Positions 1 through 9,681 of a DNA stretch of 64,000 bases are shown piece by piece; the first letter of the stretch is position 1, and each line of letters begins with the position of its first letter. Made by a program: the position numbers and the translations under genes. The notes below the pieces were generated by a model. That model was not told where the DNA came from, did no database searches, and saw only the letters and a program-made list of their open reading frames with translations. Source of the stretch: Deltaproteobacteria bacterium (lineage in GTDB: Bacteria > Desulfobacterota > Syntrophobacteria > Syntrophobacterales > Syntrophobacteraceae); assembly GCA_021780695.1 (NCBI GenBank), contig JAJXYD010000028.1:38014-102013 (forward strand), given 5' to 3'.

Positions 1-487
1 CCTCTTCCAGATCGGTCCTGTAGGGAAAACATATGAGCACCCTGTCTTCGTCTTTTAGATCCGCCAGGCCTGCGTAGATCGACTCGGGAGTATCCCGTGA
101 TACGGGATTTCCGCACGAGGGGCAGTTGGGGGTCCCAAGCCTTGCAAATAAAAGCTTCAGGTAGTCGTTGATTTCGGTTATTGTCCCGACGGTGGAGCGG
201 GAGCTTCGAACCGCCGTACCCGATTCTATCGCGATGCTTGGCGGAATCCCCTCGATCAGATCGGCCTCGGGGGGATCCATGCGTTCGAGAAACTGGCGGG
301 CGTAGGGCGAAAAAGTCTCGACGTACCTGCGCTGGCCCTCTGCGTAAAGGGTGTGCAGCGCAAGGCTCGACTTACCCGAACCGCTCACGCCGGTAAGGGC
401 GATCAGCTTGTAGAGCGGGATATCCAAATCGAGTTTTTTCAGATTGTGCAGACGAACGGAGCGAAGGCGAATAACATCTTGATCCAA
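1..487 (-). CDS. uvrA: UvrA excinuclease subunit A, N-terminal part (cut by window edge)
   Basis: Reading the minus strand from a TTG at 487 gives about 162 codons that run off the left edge. Visible features are the first Walker A loop (GVSGSGKSS), the stretch RRYVETFSPYARQFL, the STVGT signature region and the first Cys pair of a zinc module (CPSC). UvrA is the damage-recognition ATPase of UvrABC nucleotide excision repair. A GGGAG ribosome-binding site lies 8 nt before the TTG; a GTG 12 codons further upstream in frame is possible but has no better site. The sequence after ARQFL (ERMDPPEADLIEG) is nearer in my memory to the duplicated/long UvrA paralogues than to classical UvrA. It is divergent from mutS. 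Confidence 0.95.
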   Translation of the reverse strand, partial: MDQDVIRLRSVRLHNLKKLDLDIPLYKLIALTGVSGSGKSSLALHTLYAEGQRRYVETFSPYARQFLERMDPPEADLIEGIPPSIAIESGTAVRSSRSTVGTITEINDYLKLLFARLGTPNCPSCGNPVSRDTPESIYAGLADLKDEDRVLICFPYRTDLEE

Positions 488-547
488 TTGCGAAACTCCC
501 TTTACTGGTTCTATAATGGGCACTTGTCCGGCTTATGTGAGGTGATA

Positions 548-577
548 TTGAACCTGTGGCCATTTTACAAGCATAAT
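548..577 (+). promoter_or_regulatory. Candidate sigma-70 promoter for mutS
   Basis: TTGAAC at 548-553 and CATAAT at 572-577 are separated by 18 nt, in the 145-bp divergent gap between uvrA and mutS. The -10 match is moderate, so this is a pattern match only. Confidence 0.35.
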
Positions 578-632
578 ACATTATAACCGGCATGAAAAAA
601 CGCCGGGTATTTCTTTCGGGCACGGAAAACCT

Positions 633-3311
633 ATGAACGAGCTTACCCCCATGATGCGGCAGTACCTCGAAATCAAATCGAAGTACCCGGGCTCTCTTTT
701 GCTCTACCGCATGGGAGATTTCTACGAATTATTCCTCGAAGATGCGCAAACGGCATCGAAGGTGCTCGAAATAGCTCTGACGTCGCGCGACAGGCAGGCG
801 GAAAACCCGGTACCGATGTGCGGAGTCCCCTACCACGCCGCGGAAGGCTACATAGCCAAGCTGGTTGCGGCGGGCTACAAGATAGCGGTCTGCGACCAGG
901 TCGAGGACCCCAGGAAGGCCAAGGGGCTGGTCAAACGCGAGGTTACGAGGGTCCTAACCCCCGGGCTCATCGTGGACAACCAGAATCTTACCTCCGATCA
1001 GCCCAATTATCTTGCCGCCGTGCGCCAGCCCGGAGGTCACAAGCCCCTGGGCCTGGCCTTCCTCGACATCTCCACGGGGGAGTTCAGGATCACCGAAGTC
1101 GAGTCCGAGGAAAGCCTGGTCGAAGAACTGCTCAGGATAGGCCCCAAAGAGGTGCTTATCCCCGAGGAGTTTAGCGCCCAGTGGACCAGGAGCGTTGAAA
1201 ACTGCCTGGATGCCTCCTTTACCCGGGTTGAGGAAATCCTTTTTGACAGCCGCCGTTCTTTGGAGCTGCTCACCTCCCATTTCCACGTCCACTCCCTCGA
1301 AGGCTTTGGCGTCGACGGCATGGATTCGGCCGTTCAGGCAGCCGGAGCAGTCCTGGCCTATGCCCATAAAAACCTGTTTAACTCCTGCGAGCACATCCGC
1401 CGGGTAATCCCCTACAGACGTTCGCAATTCATGGTGCTCGACGAGGCTACGGTCAGAAACCTCGAAATATTTTACTGCGCGGGGTTTCAGGGCAAAAAGG
1501 GCTCGCTTGCCGATGTGATCGATCATACGCGAACGGCCATGGGCGGGCGCAAGCTCAGGCAATGGCTTCGCTATCCGCTCCTCGACCTCGAGGAAATAAT
1601 AAGCAGGCAGGGCGCGGTGGCCGAACTGGCGGCACAAAGCGCTATGAGAGGTTCGGTCCTTGCCGTTCTCGAAGGGATAAACGACATCGAGCGGCTAAAC
1701 GGCAGAAACAGCACGGGGGTGTCTTCCCCACGGGATCTTACGGGCCTTAAAAAATCGCTCCAGGCGCTGCCCGAGCTTGGCCGGGCCATCTCAACGGCGC
1801 AGAGCCCTCTTCTTGCCTCCATGTTTTCACAATGGGACAACCTCGAAGAGCTGGCCGCCCATCTGGAAGCCGGACTTTGCGACCCGCCCCCGGCAACTCT
1901 ATCCAACGGCGGCGCGATCAACCCGGGCTTCGACCCCGAGTTGGAGCGCTACGTGCGCCTTAGCCGCGATGCAAAAGGGTGGATGGCCGAATATGAAGCG
2001 GCCCAGCGCCGAGAGACCGGGATATCTTCCCTAAAGGTTCGCTTTAACAAAGTTTTCGGCTACTATATAGAGATATCCCGTTCAAACCTCTCCTCGGTGC
2101 CGCCCCATTATCACCGCAAGCAGACCCTGGTAAACGCCGAACGCTTCATTACCGAGCAACTCAAGGAATTTGAGCAGCAGGTCCTGGAGGCCGACGACAA
2201 AAGGCTCGAACTCGAAGAGAGGCTCTTTGGGGAGTTGCGGCAGGCTGTCGCCCGCGAAAGCGCACGGATACAGAAGATGGCCGAAATTATCTCCGAACTC
2301 GACTGCCTGGGCTCGCTTGCCGAACTTGCCGCCAAATACGATTATTCCAGGCCCGAAGTCGATTCGAGCGATTCGATCCATATCCGGGACGGAAGACATC
2401 CGGTTATAGAAAGATTTTTGCCCGAAGGCAGCTTTGTGCCAAACGATCTCGATCTCGACCAGAAAGACCAGCAGGTGCTGATCATTACGGGTCCCAACAT
2501 GGCCGGCAAATCCACAATTCTGCGGCAGGCCGCCCTGATCGTTTTGCTCGCCCAGATTGGCGGCTTCGTCCCGGCCCGCGAAGCGCGCATCGGAATAGTG
2601 GACCGCATTTTCACCCGGGTCGGGGCCTCCGACGATCTTGCTCGCGGCCGCTCGACTTTCATGGTAGAAATGCATGAGACGGCGAATATTTTGCATCAGG
2701 CCACGCCCCGCAGCCTTATAATACTCGATGAGATAGGCAGGGGAACGAGCACCTTCGACGGAATGAGCATAGCCTGGGCGGTTGCCGAATTTTTGCACGA
2801 CTTCGAGGGCAAGGGGGTAAAGACCCTTTTCGCCACTCACTATCATGAGCTTATAGAATTGGCCCGCAGCCGTCCCAGGGTAAAGAATTTCAATGTTGCG
2901 ATCAGGGAATCGGAGCAGGAAATCCTTTTTTTCCATAAATTGACGGCCGGAAGTTCGAGCAGAAGCTACGGGATCCAGGTCGCAAGGCTTGCCGGTTTAC
3001 CCGCAGAAATCACAGAGCGCGCAGGACAAATTCTGGCCCGGCTCGAAGGCAAAACGGAGGCTCCCGGCGGGCCCCTTTTAAGGGCCAAAGAGTTTACTCC
3101 TTCATCGCTTGCCCAACCGCGCGTGCAACTGCCGCTTTTTAGCCGGTCCAACGACTGGATTCGCACCAGGCTCCTTGAACTGGACCCGGAAAACATGACC
3201 CCCCTCTCGGCCTTGCAGGCGCTGCATCTTTTGCGGGAGGAAATCCTCCAAAAAAGTGAGGACGTCCTTTCCCAGTCCAAGAGGCGACGGGCGGGGCAAA
3301 AAAAAGTGTAA
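633..3311 (+). CDS. mutS: DNA mismatch repair protein MutS
   Basis: An 892-residue MutS1-type protein, the usual length. The N-terminal mismatch-binding domain shows the Phe-x-Glu module in GDFYELF (about residues 29-35), so it should recognise mispairs rather than be a MutS2-type protein. The ATPase has Walker A GPNMAGKST near residue 620, Walker B LIILDEIGRGTSTFDG and the switch FATHYHEL. It acts with MutL in methyl-independent mismatch repair. A 14-codon ORF (592-636) ends in an ATGA overlap with this start; the ATG at 633 has no strong ribosome-binding site of its own. The RNase II-type gene follows after 49 bp. Confidence 0.98.
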   Translation: MNELTPMMRQYLEIKSKYPGSLLLYRMGDFYELFLEDAQTASKVLEIALTSRDRQAENPVPMCGVPYHAAEGYIAKLVAAGYKIAVCDQVEDPRKAKGLVKREVTRVLTPGLIVDNQNLTSDQPNYLAAVRQPGGHKPLGLAFLDISTGEFRITEVESEESLVEELLRIGPKEVLIPEEFSAQWTRSVENCLDASFTRVEEILFDSRRSLELLTSHFHVHSLEGFGVDGMDSAVQAAGAVLAYAHKNLFNSCEHIRRVIPYRRSQFMVLDEATVRNLEIFYCAGFQGKKGSLADVIDHTRTAMGGRKLRQWLRYPLLDLEEIISRQGAVAELAAQSAMRGSVLAVLEGINDIERLNGRNSTGVSSPRDLTGLKKSLQALPELGRAISTAQSPLLASMFSQWDNLEELAAHLEAGLCDPPPATLSNGGAINPGFDPELERYVRLSRDAKGWMAEYEAAQRRETGISSLKVRFNKVFGYYIEISRSNLSSVPPHYHRKQTLVNAERFITEQLKEFEQQVLEADDKRLELEERLFGELRQAVARESARIQKMAEIISELDCLGSLAELAAKYDYSRPEVDSSDSIHIRDGRHPVIERFLPEGSFVPNDLDLDQKDQQVLIITGPNMAGKSTILRQAALIVLLAQIGGFVPAREARIGIVDRIFTRVGASDDLARGRSTFMVEMHETANILHQATPRSLIILDEIGRGTSTFDGMSIAWAVAEFLHDFEGKGVKTLFATHYHELIELARSRPRVKNFNVAIRESEQEILFFHKLTAGSSSRSYGIQVARLAGLPAEITERAGQILARLEGKTEAPGGPLLRAKEFTPSSLAQPRVQLPLFSRSNDWIRTRLLELDPENMTPLSALQALHLLREEILQKSEDVLSQSKRRRAGQKKV

Positions 3312-3360
3312 TTCTCCCGGCGCGCTCTGCGCCAGTTTAATTTTTTTTACGGAGTAAAAC

Positions 3361-5400
3361 ATGAGTCGGAATCAGGGCATCGAAATAGCGCCCGGCGACG
3401 TATTCGAATTTTATGAATCCCGGGAGATCCTGTGCGGGGTCGTTGTCGTTGTAAAAGACGGCCGGCTCAACGCGATCTCGGAGGCTAACCGGGAAGTGGC
3501 GCTCACCCCCTCCAGGATCCTCTACCGGGGCAAAACAAGACTGGACCTGACCCTGGGCCGGGGCGAACTTACCCAGAGGCTGCGGGCCATCTCCGAAAAC
3601 CGCAGAAATATCGCGCAAAATATCGACCTCGCGGAAGTCTGGGCACTCCTTGAATTGGAGGAAAACGGCTATGAGTCCACTGAAATCGCCGAGTTCATTT
3701 TCAGAACCCCTGTTTCAGACGACCAGGCCGCGGCGCTCAAAAGAGCCCTTCTCTGCGACAAGCTCTACTTTCAGGCCAAAGACTTCCGGTTTTATCCCCG
3801 CTCAGCCGAAAATGTGGAGGCCCGGCGCGCCGAGCTTCAAAAGGAAGCCGAAAGGGAGAGAAAACTCTTAGAGGGCGCGAAGTGGCTTTCCTCTATAAAT
3901 ACGCGCAAGCAGGGGACGCCGCAAATCGAGTTTCGCCAAGAACTCATCGATGCCCTTAAAGATTTTGCCCTTTTCGGCCCAGAGGGCAGGGAGGGCAATT
4001 TTGTAAAGGAACTCCTCAAGCAGGCCTCGATTCCGGTCAACCAGCAGGGAGCATTTCGCACCCTGGTCCGTTTGGGGGTTTGGAAGGAAGACGAAAACCT
4101 GCTGCTCCACGAAAACGGAATTTCGGCCGAGTTTCCCGAGGATGCAATGGAACAGGCGCGGGAGCTGGCTAAATTTAATCCCGCCGACGGCGCGGCAAAC
4201 GGCCGCGAAGACCTCTCGATCCTGGATGTGTTTACGGTCGACAGCGCCTCAACCCGCGACTATGACGATGCGCTCAGTGTTCGAGAGCTGGGGGCCGGTC
4301 TTTTCGAAGTGGGCATACACATCGCCGACGCGGCCGAACTTATCGGCCAGGGCACCCCTTTGGACCGGGAAGCCGAATCGAGGGCGAGTTCGGTCTACCT
4401 GCCAGACGGCCGCATAGCCATGCTTCCGCCTTTGCTCTCGGAGGGGATCCTGAGCTTGCAGGCCAATCAGAAGCGGTTTGCGATCAGTTTCCTCATCCGG
4501 ATGGATTCCGAGGCCAATATAGTTGAGACAAAAATCTGCCCGAGTTTGATCACCGTCCGAAGACAGCTCACCTACGAGCAGGTAAATGATCTTGTAGAAA
4601 AGGAAAGCGGGCTGAAAGCCCTCTTTGAGCTTGCCAACCGGCTGAGGCAAAAAAGAATCGATGCGGGCGCGGTCATCCTGCCCATTCCGGAAATCCAGGT
4701 CTACGTAAACGAGGCGGGAATGATCCAGATCACCCGCTACGACAAGGAAACCCCGAGCCAGATCATGGTTTCCGAGTCGATGATACAGGCAAATGCGGTT
4801 GCCGCCGCCTACCTGGCCCAAAGCGATCTGCCCTCGCTCTACAGAAACCAGGCCGAATGCCGGCCCGAAACCGAATGCGTACAGAGCGAACACGAACTCT
4901 TTCGCGTCTACCGCCAGAGACGGCTTTTTTCACGGGCGGAGCTTTCCACCGAAGCCAAACCCCACTGCAGCCTGGGCATTGAGCACTATACGACGGTCAC
5001 CTCACCGATACGGCGCTACTGCGACCTCATTGTACAGCGCCAGCTAAAACATGCACTGGCGGGAGTAAGGGGCGCCTACTCCAAAGAGCAGCTCGAAGAG
5101 GCGGCGGTGCGCCTTTCCACTGCACAGTCGAAGGTTTTCACGATCCAGCGCAAATGGACCCGCTACTGGATTCTAAAGTACATCGAGCAGGAAGACATAG
5201 AGAACATGAACTGCCTGGTTCTTGACAAAAACGCCCGCTATGCCCACCTTCTGCTCCCGGATCTGCTTATCGAGGCGAACGCCCCGGTGCCCGAGAACGC
5301 GGGCTTTAGCCAGGGCGATCAGGTAAAGATCCGCATAGAGAAGGCGATTCCACGCGATGACGTGCTCAAAATCCAAATTCTGGACGGCGCGCCGAGGTAG
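3361..5400 (+). CDS. RNase II/R-family exoribonuclease (RNB domain)
   Basis: A 679-residue protein with the RNB catalytic core. The acidic motif DSASTRDYDDALS (about residues 300-312) holds the clustered Asp residues that bind Mg2+, and TSPIRRYCDL near residue 545 is the conserved Arg-rich element. A weakly conserved, RNA-binding-like beta segment lies N-terminal, and about 70 C-terminal residues look like an S1-type fold. The family degrades RNA 3' to 5'. The shorter N-terminus and different spacing separate it from classical RNase R (about 800 residues), so I give no symbol. The start has GGAG 9 nt upstream. It lies between mutS and gnd and may be co-transcribed with them. Confidence 0.88.
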   Translation: MSRNQGIEIAPGDVFEFYESREILCGVVVVVKDGRLNAISEANREVALTPSRILYRGKTRLDLTLGRGELTQRLRAISENRRNIAQNIDLAEVWALLELEENGYESTEIAEFIFRTPVSDDQAAALKRALLCDKLYFQAKDFRFYPRSAENVEARRAELQKEAERERKLLEGAKWLSSINTRKQGTPQIEFRQELIDALKDFALFGPEGREGNFVKELLKQASIPVNQQGAFRTLVRLGVWKEDENLLLHENGISAEFPEDAMEQARELAKFNPADGAANGREDLSILDVFTVDSASTRDYDDALSVRELGAGLFEVGIHIADAAELIGQGTPLDREAESRASSVYLPDGRIAMLPPLLSEGILSLQANQKRFAISFLIRMDSEANIVETKICPSLITVRRQLTYEQVNDLVEKESGLKALFELANRLRQKRIDAGAVILPIPEIQVYVNEAGMIQITRYDKETPSQIMVSESMIQANAVAAAYLAQSDLPSLYRNQAECRPETECVQSEHELFRVYRQRRLFSRAELSTEAKPHCSLGIEHYTTVTSPIRRYCDLIVQRQLKHALAGVRGAYSKEQLEEAAVRLSTAQSKVFTIQRKWTRYWILKYIEQEDIENMNCLVLDKNARYAHLLLPDLLIEANAPVPENAGFSQGDQVKIRIEKAIPRDDVLKIQILDGAPR

Positions 5401-5498
5401 CAAAAAAATTGAGTAAGACGCCTCTTTATCCCGCTTCTTGCGATTCCTAAATTAGTCTGGCCGGGGACAAGGACATAAATCTAAAAAGGAGAACGCTT

Positions 5499-6509
5499 AT
5501 GCAACTGGGAATGATCGGGGCTGGCCGCATGGGTGGCAACATGGCGCTTCGCTTGATCAGAAGCGGCCACGAGTGTATCATGTACGATCGAAACCCCGGA
5601 GCCTTGAAGGCGATAGTGGCAAAAGGCGCAAAGGGGGCAAAAAGCCCGGATGAATTTATAGGGATGCTCTCCTCGCCGCGAGTCGTCTGGCTTATGACGC
5701 CTGCGGCCCTGGTGGACAAAATCCTTGAAGAAGTTGCTCCTCTTCTCGATCCGGGCGACATCCTGGTCGACGGCGGCAACTCCTATTACCACGACGACAT
5801 CCGCAGGGCCGCGTCCTTAAAGGAAAAAGGCATCGATTACGTCGATGTGGGGGTAAGCGGCGGCGTTTGGGGACTTGACCGGGGTTACTGCATGATGATC
5901 GGCGGCAAAGCCGAAGCGGTAAAAAGGCTCGAGCCCATCCTGGAAGCACTCGCGCCGGGCCCCTCGCAGATACAGCGCACCAGCGGCCGCACGGGAGCCC
6001 TCTCCCAGGCCGAAAACGGCTATCTGCACTGCGGCCCCAACGGCGCAGGCCATTTTGTAAAAATGATCCATAACGGCATAGAGTACGGAATGATGGCGGC
6101 CATTGCCGAAGGGCTAAATATTCTCAAAAATGCGGGAATCGGGCTGACCTTCGAGGGGGCGGACGCCGAAACAGCCCCTCTGCGACGACCCGAATATTAC
6201 AAGTTCGATTTTCCCCTGCCCGATATTGCCGAAGTGTGGCGCAGGGGCAGCGTTATCAGCTCCTGGCTTCTGGATTTGACGGCCGACGCTCTCTACAAAA
6301 ACCCCGATCTCACGGGGTTTGCCGGCCGTGTGTCCGATTCGGGCGAGGGGCGCTGGACTCTGCAGGCGGCAATCGACCAGGGCGTACCGGCCCCGGTGAT
6401 CGGATCGGCGCTTTTCAGCCGCTTTAGTTCCAGAGGAATGGACGATTTTGCCGACAAGGTCCTCTCCGCCATGCGCTGGGAATTCGGCGGGCACAAGGAG
6501 AAGGAATAA
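5499..6509 (+). CDS. gnd: 6-phosphogluconate dehydrogenase (decarboxylating), short GndA-type
   Basis: A 336-residue short-form enzyme converting 6-phosphogluconate to ribulose 5-phosphate and CO2. It has the Rossmann motif GAGRMGGN at residues 7-14, the substrate loop GGNSYYHDD and the catalytic Lys/His region HFVKMIHNGIEYG. The second beta strand ends in Asp (CIMYDRN) where NADP-dependent enzymes have Asn-Arg-Ser/Thr, so NAD+ preference is inferred. Short-form enzymes lack the long C-terminal all-helical extension of E. coli Gnd. The start follows AAAAGGAG. It is the first of five linked sugar-phosphate genes; zwf is not among them. Confidence 0.95.
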   Translation: MQLGMIGAGRMGGNMALRLIRSGHECIMYDRNPGALKAIVAKGAKGAKSPDEFIGMLSSPRVVWLMTPAALVDKILEEVAPLLDPGDILVDGGNSYYHDDIRRAASLKEKGIDYVDVGVSGGVWGLDRGYCMMIGGKAEAVKRLEPILEALAPGPSQIQRTSGRTGALSQAENGYLHCGPNGAGHFVKMIHNGIEYGMMAAIAEGLNILKNAGIGLTFEGADAETAPLRRPEYYKFDFPLPDIAEVWRRGSVISSWLLDLTADALYKNPDLTGFAGRVSDSGEGRWTLQAAIDQGVPAPVIGSALFSRFSSRGMDDFADKVLSAMRWEFGGHKEKE

Positions 6510-6541
6510 AACCAGGGAAATCACAATCGAGGGGTTAACCT

Positions 6542-8176
6542 ATGATCGATGGCCCAAGACTGCCCCAAACACAGGCATGGCAAGCCCTTAAGACCCATTA
6601 CGAGGAGAGCCGGGCAAAAACTTTGCGCCAACTCTTCGGTGAGGACCCGACCCGGGGTGAGAGGTTTTGCGCCGAAGGCGCCGACCTTTTCCTCGATTAT
6701 TCCAAGAACTTAATCACCCAGAAAACTCTTTCCCTGCTCTTTGGCCTTGCACGCGAGTGCGGCCTCGAGGCCAGGCGGGACGCCATGTTCCGGGGGGATA
6801 AGATAAATATTACCGAAAACCGCGCGGTTTTGCACACCGCCCTTCGCGCCCCGCGCCAGGCCTCTATTCGGGTCGAGGGGACCGATATCGTTGCCGAGGT
6901 CCACGCGGTGCTTGGCAGAATGGCCGATTTTGCCGACCGGGTTCGCAGCGGCCGCTGGCTTGGCTGCACGGGCAAGAGGATAAAACACGTTATCAACATC
7001 GGCATCGGAGGCTCCTATCTTGGCCCGGAGATGGCCTACCTCGCACTTCGCCCCTTCAGCCAACGTACCCTTGGCTTCCGCTTCGTCTCAAACGTCGACG
7101 GGACCGACTTTTCGGAGGCCACCCGGGATCTCGACCCGGCGGAAACGCTCTTTATAATCTCTTCCAAAACCTTCACCACACTTGAAACCATGACCAACGC
7201 CCTTACCGCCCGGCAATGGCTCGTCGAGGCCCTTGGCCAAAAGGAGGCGGTTGCGGCTCATTTTGTCGCGGTATCCACAAACGAGGCCAAAGTTCGCGAA
7301 TTCGGGATCGACACGGCCAACATGTTCGGCTTCTGGGACTGGGTGGGCGGGCGCTACTCGATGGATTCGGCCATTGGGCTTTCGACCATGCTTGCTGTCG
7401 GACCGCAAAATTTTGAGGATATGCTGGCCGGCTTTCACGCCATGGACCAGCACTTCCTGACGGCCCCCCTGGAGAGCAATCTTCCGGCCATTATGGGGCT
7501 TCTTACGGTCTGGTACAACAATTTTTTCGACGTACAAACCATCGGCCTCATGCCCTATGCATCCTATCTTAAACGCTTTCCCGCCTACATGCAGCAATTG
7601 CAGATGGAAAGCAACGGAAAGCACGTCGACCTGGAGGGGCGCATGGTTGGCTATGAGACCGGACCCATTATCTGGGGAGAACCCGGCACGGACGCACAAC
7701 ACTCTTTTTACCAGCTCATTCATCAGGGCACAAAACTCATTCCCTGCGACCTGATCGGGTTTTGCCGCCCTCTAAGCCCGCTTGAGCGCCATCACGACCT
7801 GCTCATGGCCAACATGTTCGCCCAGGCCGAGGCCCTGGCTTTCGGAAAAACCGCCGAAGAACTTAACGCCGAAGGCTCCCCGGCTTCTCAAACACCTTTT
7901 CGCGTCTGCCAGGGCAATCGTCCCACCAATGTCATTTTGGCCGAGAGTTTGACGCCCAGAACCCTTGGCGCTCTGGTGGCCCTCTACGAACACAATGTTT
8001 TCACCCAGGGCGTCCTTTGGAATATCGACTCTTTCGACCAGTGGGGCGTTGAACTTGGCAAGGTGCTGGCCGGTAAAATTATACCCCAGCTCTGCTCCAC
8101 GGCCCCCCGGCTCGATCACGACAGTTCGACAAACGGCCTCATCCGTCGCTATCGTAAATATAATGACAGGCCTTGA
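6542..8176 (+). CDS. pgi: Glucose-6-phosphate isomerase
   Basis: A 544-residue full-length phosphoglucose isomerase (glucose 6-phosphate to fructose 6-phosphate). Family landmarks are [15 protein letters not shown] for phosphate binding, the [10 protein letters not shown] loop, the [10 protein letters not shown] signature with its conserved Glu, and the C-terminal catalytic His/Lys region ([10 protein letters not shown]). It lies 32 bp after gnd and 16 bp before pgl, consistent with one transcript. It feeds the pgl/gnd branch or takes carbon back to glycolysis and gluconeogenesis. Confidence 0.97.
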   Translation: MIDGPRLPQTQAWQALKTHYEESRAKTLRQLFGEDPTRGERFCAEGADLFLDYSKNLITQKTLSLLFGLARECGLEARRDAMFRGDKINITENRAVLHTALRAPRQASIRVEGTDIVAEVHAVLGRMADFADRVRSGRWLGCTGKRIKHVINIGIGGSYLGPEMAYLALRPFSQRTLGFRFVSNVDGTDFSEATRDLDPAETLFIISSKTFTTLETMTNALTARQWLVEALGQKEAVAAHFVAVSTNEAKVREFGIDTANMFGFWDWVGGRYSMDSAIGLSTMLAVGPQNFEDMLAGFHAMDQHFLTAPLESNLPAIMGLLTVWYNNFFDVQTIGLMPYASYLKRFPAYMQQLQMESNGKHVDLEGRMVGYETGPIIWGEPGTDAQHSFYQLIHQGTKLIPCDLIGFCRPLSPLERHHDLLMANMFAQAEALAFGKTAEELNAEGSPASQTPFRVCQGNRPTNVILAESLTPRTLGALVALYEHNVFTQGVLWNIDSFDQWGVELGKVLAGKIIPQLCSTAPRLDHDSSTNGLIRRYRKYNDRP

Positions 8177-8192
8177 GGAAGGGTGAGCTGAG

Positions 8193-8948
8193 ATGTCTCA
8201 GATTTCGGTCTATCCGGACAAGGAAAGTCTGGCGGCCGGTGCGGTCGATCTGATAATCGACGCGGCCCGGCTGGCTATCGAAAAGCGAGGCCGCTTCAGC
8301 CTGGCTCTTTCGGGCGGAGAGACTCCGCGTCCGGTCTACGCTCGTCTGGCCTCGCCTCCATTCAGGGAGGCGATCGACTGGTCCAGGGTCTTTATCTATT
8401 TTGGAGACGAACGCTGCGTTGCTCCCGAGGACCCGCGCAGCAACTACCTTATGGCCAAAACCGTTCTATTGGACCAAATCGCCATTAAAAACACCCATAT
8501 TTTCCGCATACACGGCGAAGATCCGCCCGAAAGTGCGGCCAGAGACTACGACAATGTCCTTTGCAACGCTTTTGGCCCCCAGTCGCGCGAAGAGGGAAAA
8601 CTCCGGGAACCCTTTGACCTGATCCTTCTCGGCATGGGAGAAAACGGACACACGGCCTCGCTTTTTCCCGGTACGGCCGCGGTAGTCGAGACCAAAAGAC
8701 GGGTCATGGCCGTCTATGTCGAAAACGGTTCCCTGTGGCGCATCACGATGACCCCGGTTGTGATCAATGCAGCCCGGCAAGTGGCTTTTCTCGTCCGCGG
8801 AGCCGAAAAGGCGGAGATGCTAAAACGCGTTATCGAAGGTCCCTTCCAGCCTGCTTTGCTCCCGGCCCAGGCAGTTAGGCCCACCGGAGGGAAACTGCTC
8901 TGGATGGTTGACCGGCAGGCCGCCGCCGGGTTGAGGATAAAGCCATGA
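8193..8948 (+). CDS. pgl: 6-phosphogluconolactonase
   Basis: A 251-residue protein of the glucosamine-6-P isomerase/6-phosphogluconolactonase family. SGGETPRPVY near residue 41 and GMGENGHTASLFPG near residue 149 are the phosphate-binding and catalytic segments of the DevB/Pgl type. It hydrolyses 6-phosphoglucono-delta-lactone to 6-phosphogluconate. Its stop overlaps the rpiA start in ATGA, indicating translational coupling. The product is the substrate of Gnd encoded two genes upstream. Confidence 0.93.
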   Translation: MSQISVYPDKESLAAGAVDLIIDAARLAIEKRGRFSLALSGGETPRPVYARLASPPFREAIDWSRVFIYFGDERCVAPEDPRSNYLMAKTVLLDQIAIKNTHIFRIHGEDPPESAARDYDNVLCNAFGPQSREEGKLREPFDLILLGMGENGHTASLFPGTAAVVETKRRVMAVYVENGSLWRITMTPVVINAARQVAFLVRGAEKAEMLKRVIEGPFQPALLPAQAVRPTGGKLLWMVDRQAAAGLRIKP

Positions 8949-9658
8949 CAAGCGAGGCCCCGGAAGACAAAAACATCGCGCGCCTTAAACAGCAGGCCGC
9001 CGAGTATGCCGTCCGCTTCATCCGGCCCGGTATGACCGTGGGGCTTGGCACCGGTTCGACCGCATCCCATGCGGTTGGCCTAATAGCCAGGTTGTACGGC
9101 GAGGGAGAGCTAAGGGGCATCGTCTTGTTTGCAACTTCGGTGGGCGTATGGGAAGAGGCTGCCCGGCTGGGCCTTCCCATGCTTGAAGAAGACCTGCCGC
9201 GCGAGATAGACATAACAATCGACGGCGCCGACGAGGTCGACCCGCAGCTCAACCTGATAAAGGGAGGCGGCGGAGCGCTGCTTCGAGAAAAAATCGCGGC
9301 CCAGGCAAGCCGCCGTGAAATTATTATAGTCGATGAGAGCAAAATGTCGCCGCGGCTTGGCACCCATTGCGCGGTCCCGCTAGAGGTACTGCCTTTCGGC
9401 TGGAGGTCTCAGGCTCGCTATCTTTCCACCCTGGGAGGCGAGGTGTCGCTTCGGCGTCTGGCGAGCGGCCGGGAGTTTCGAACCGACCAGGGAAACCTCG
9501 TCCTCGACTGCCGCTTCGGCCCCCTTGCCGATATGGAGCAACTGGCCCGAAAGCTGGAACTGCGGGCCGGCATAATGGAACACGGTCTGTTTATTAACCT
9601 CGCCCACGATGTCGTCGTCGCGGGCAAGGAGGGAGTAAAGCATTTCAAGAGGCAGTAA
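8945..9658 (+). CDS. rpiA: Ribose-5-phosphate isomerase A
   Basis: A 237-residue RpiA interconverting ribulose 5-phosphate and ribose 5-phosphate. Motifs seen are GLGTGSTASHAV for phosphate binding, IDGADEVDPQLNLIKGGGGA with the catalytic acid, and the Lys of the DESKM segment. It overlaps pgl by 4 bp and lies 23 bp before pgm, so it is inside the operon. It completes the route from 6-phosphogluconolactone to ribose 5-phosphate encoded here. Confidence 0.97.
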   Translation: MTSEAPEDKNIARLKQQAAEYAVRFIRPGMTVGLGTGSTASHAVGLIARLYGEGELRGIVLFATSVGVWEEAARLGLPMLEEDLPREIDITIDGADEVDPQLNLIKGGGGALLREKIAAQASRREIIIVDESKMSPRLGTHCAVPLEVLPFGWRSQARYLSTLGGEVSLRRLASGREFRTDQGNLVLDCRFGPLADMEQLARKLELRAGIMEHGLFINLAHDVVVAGKEGVKHFKRQ

Positions 9659-9681
9659 CCAACTTTTAACACGGAGCTTCC

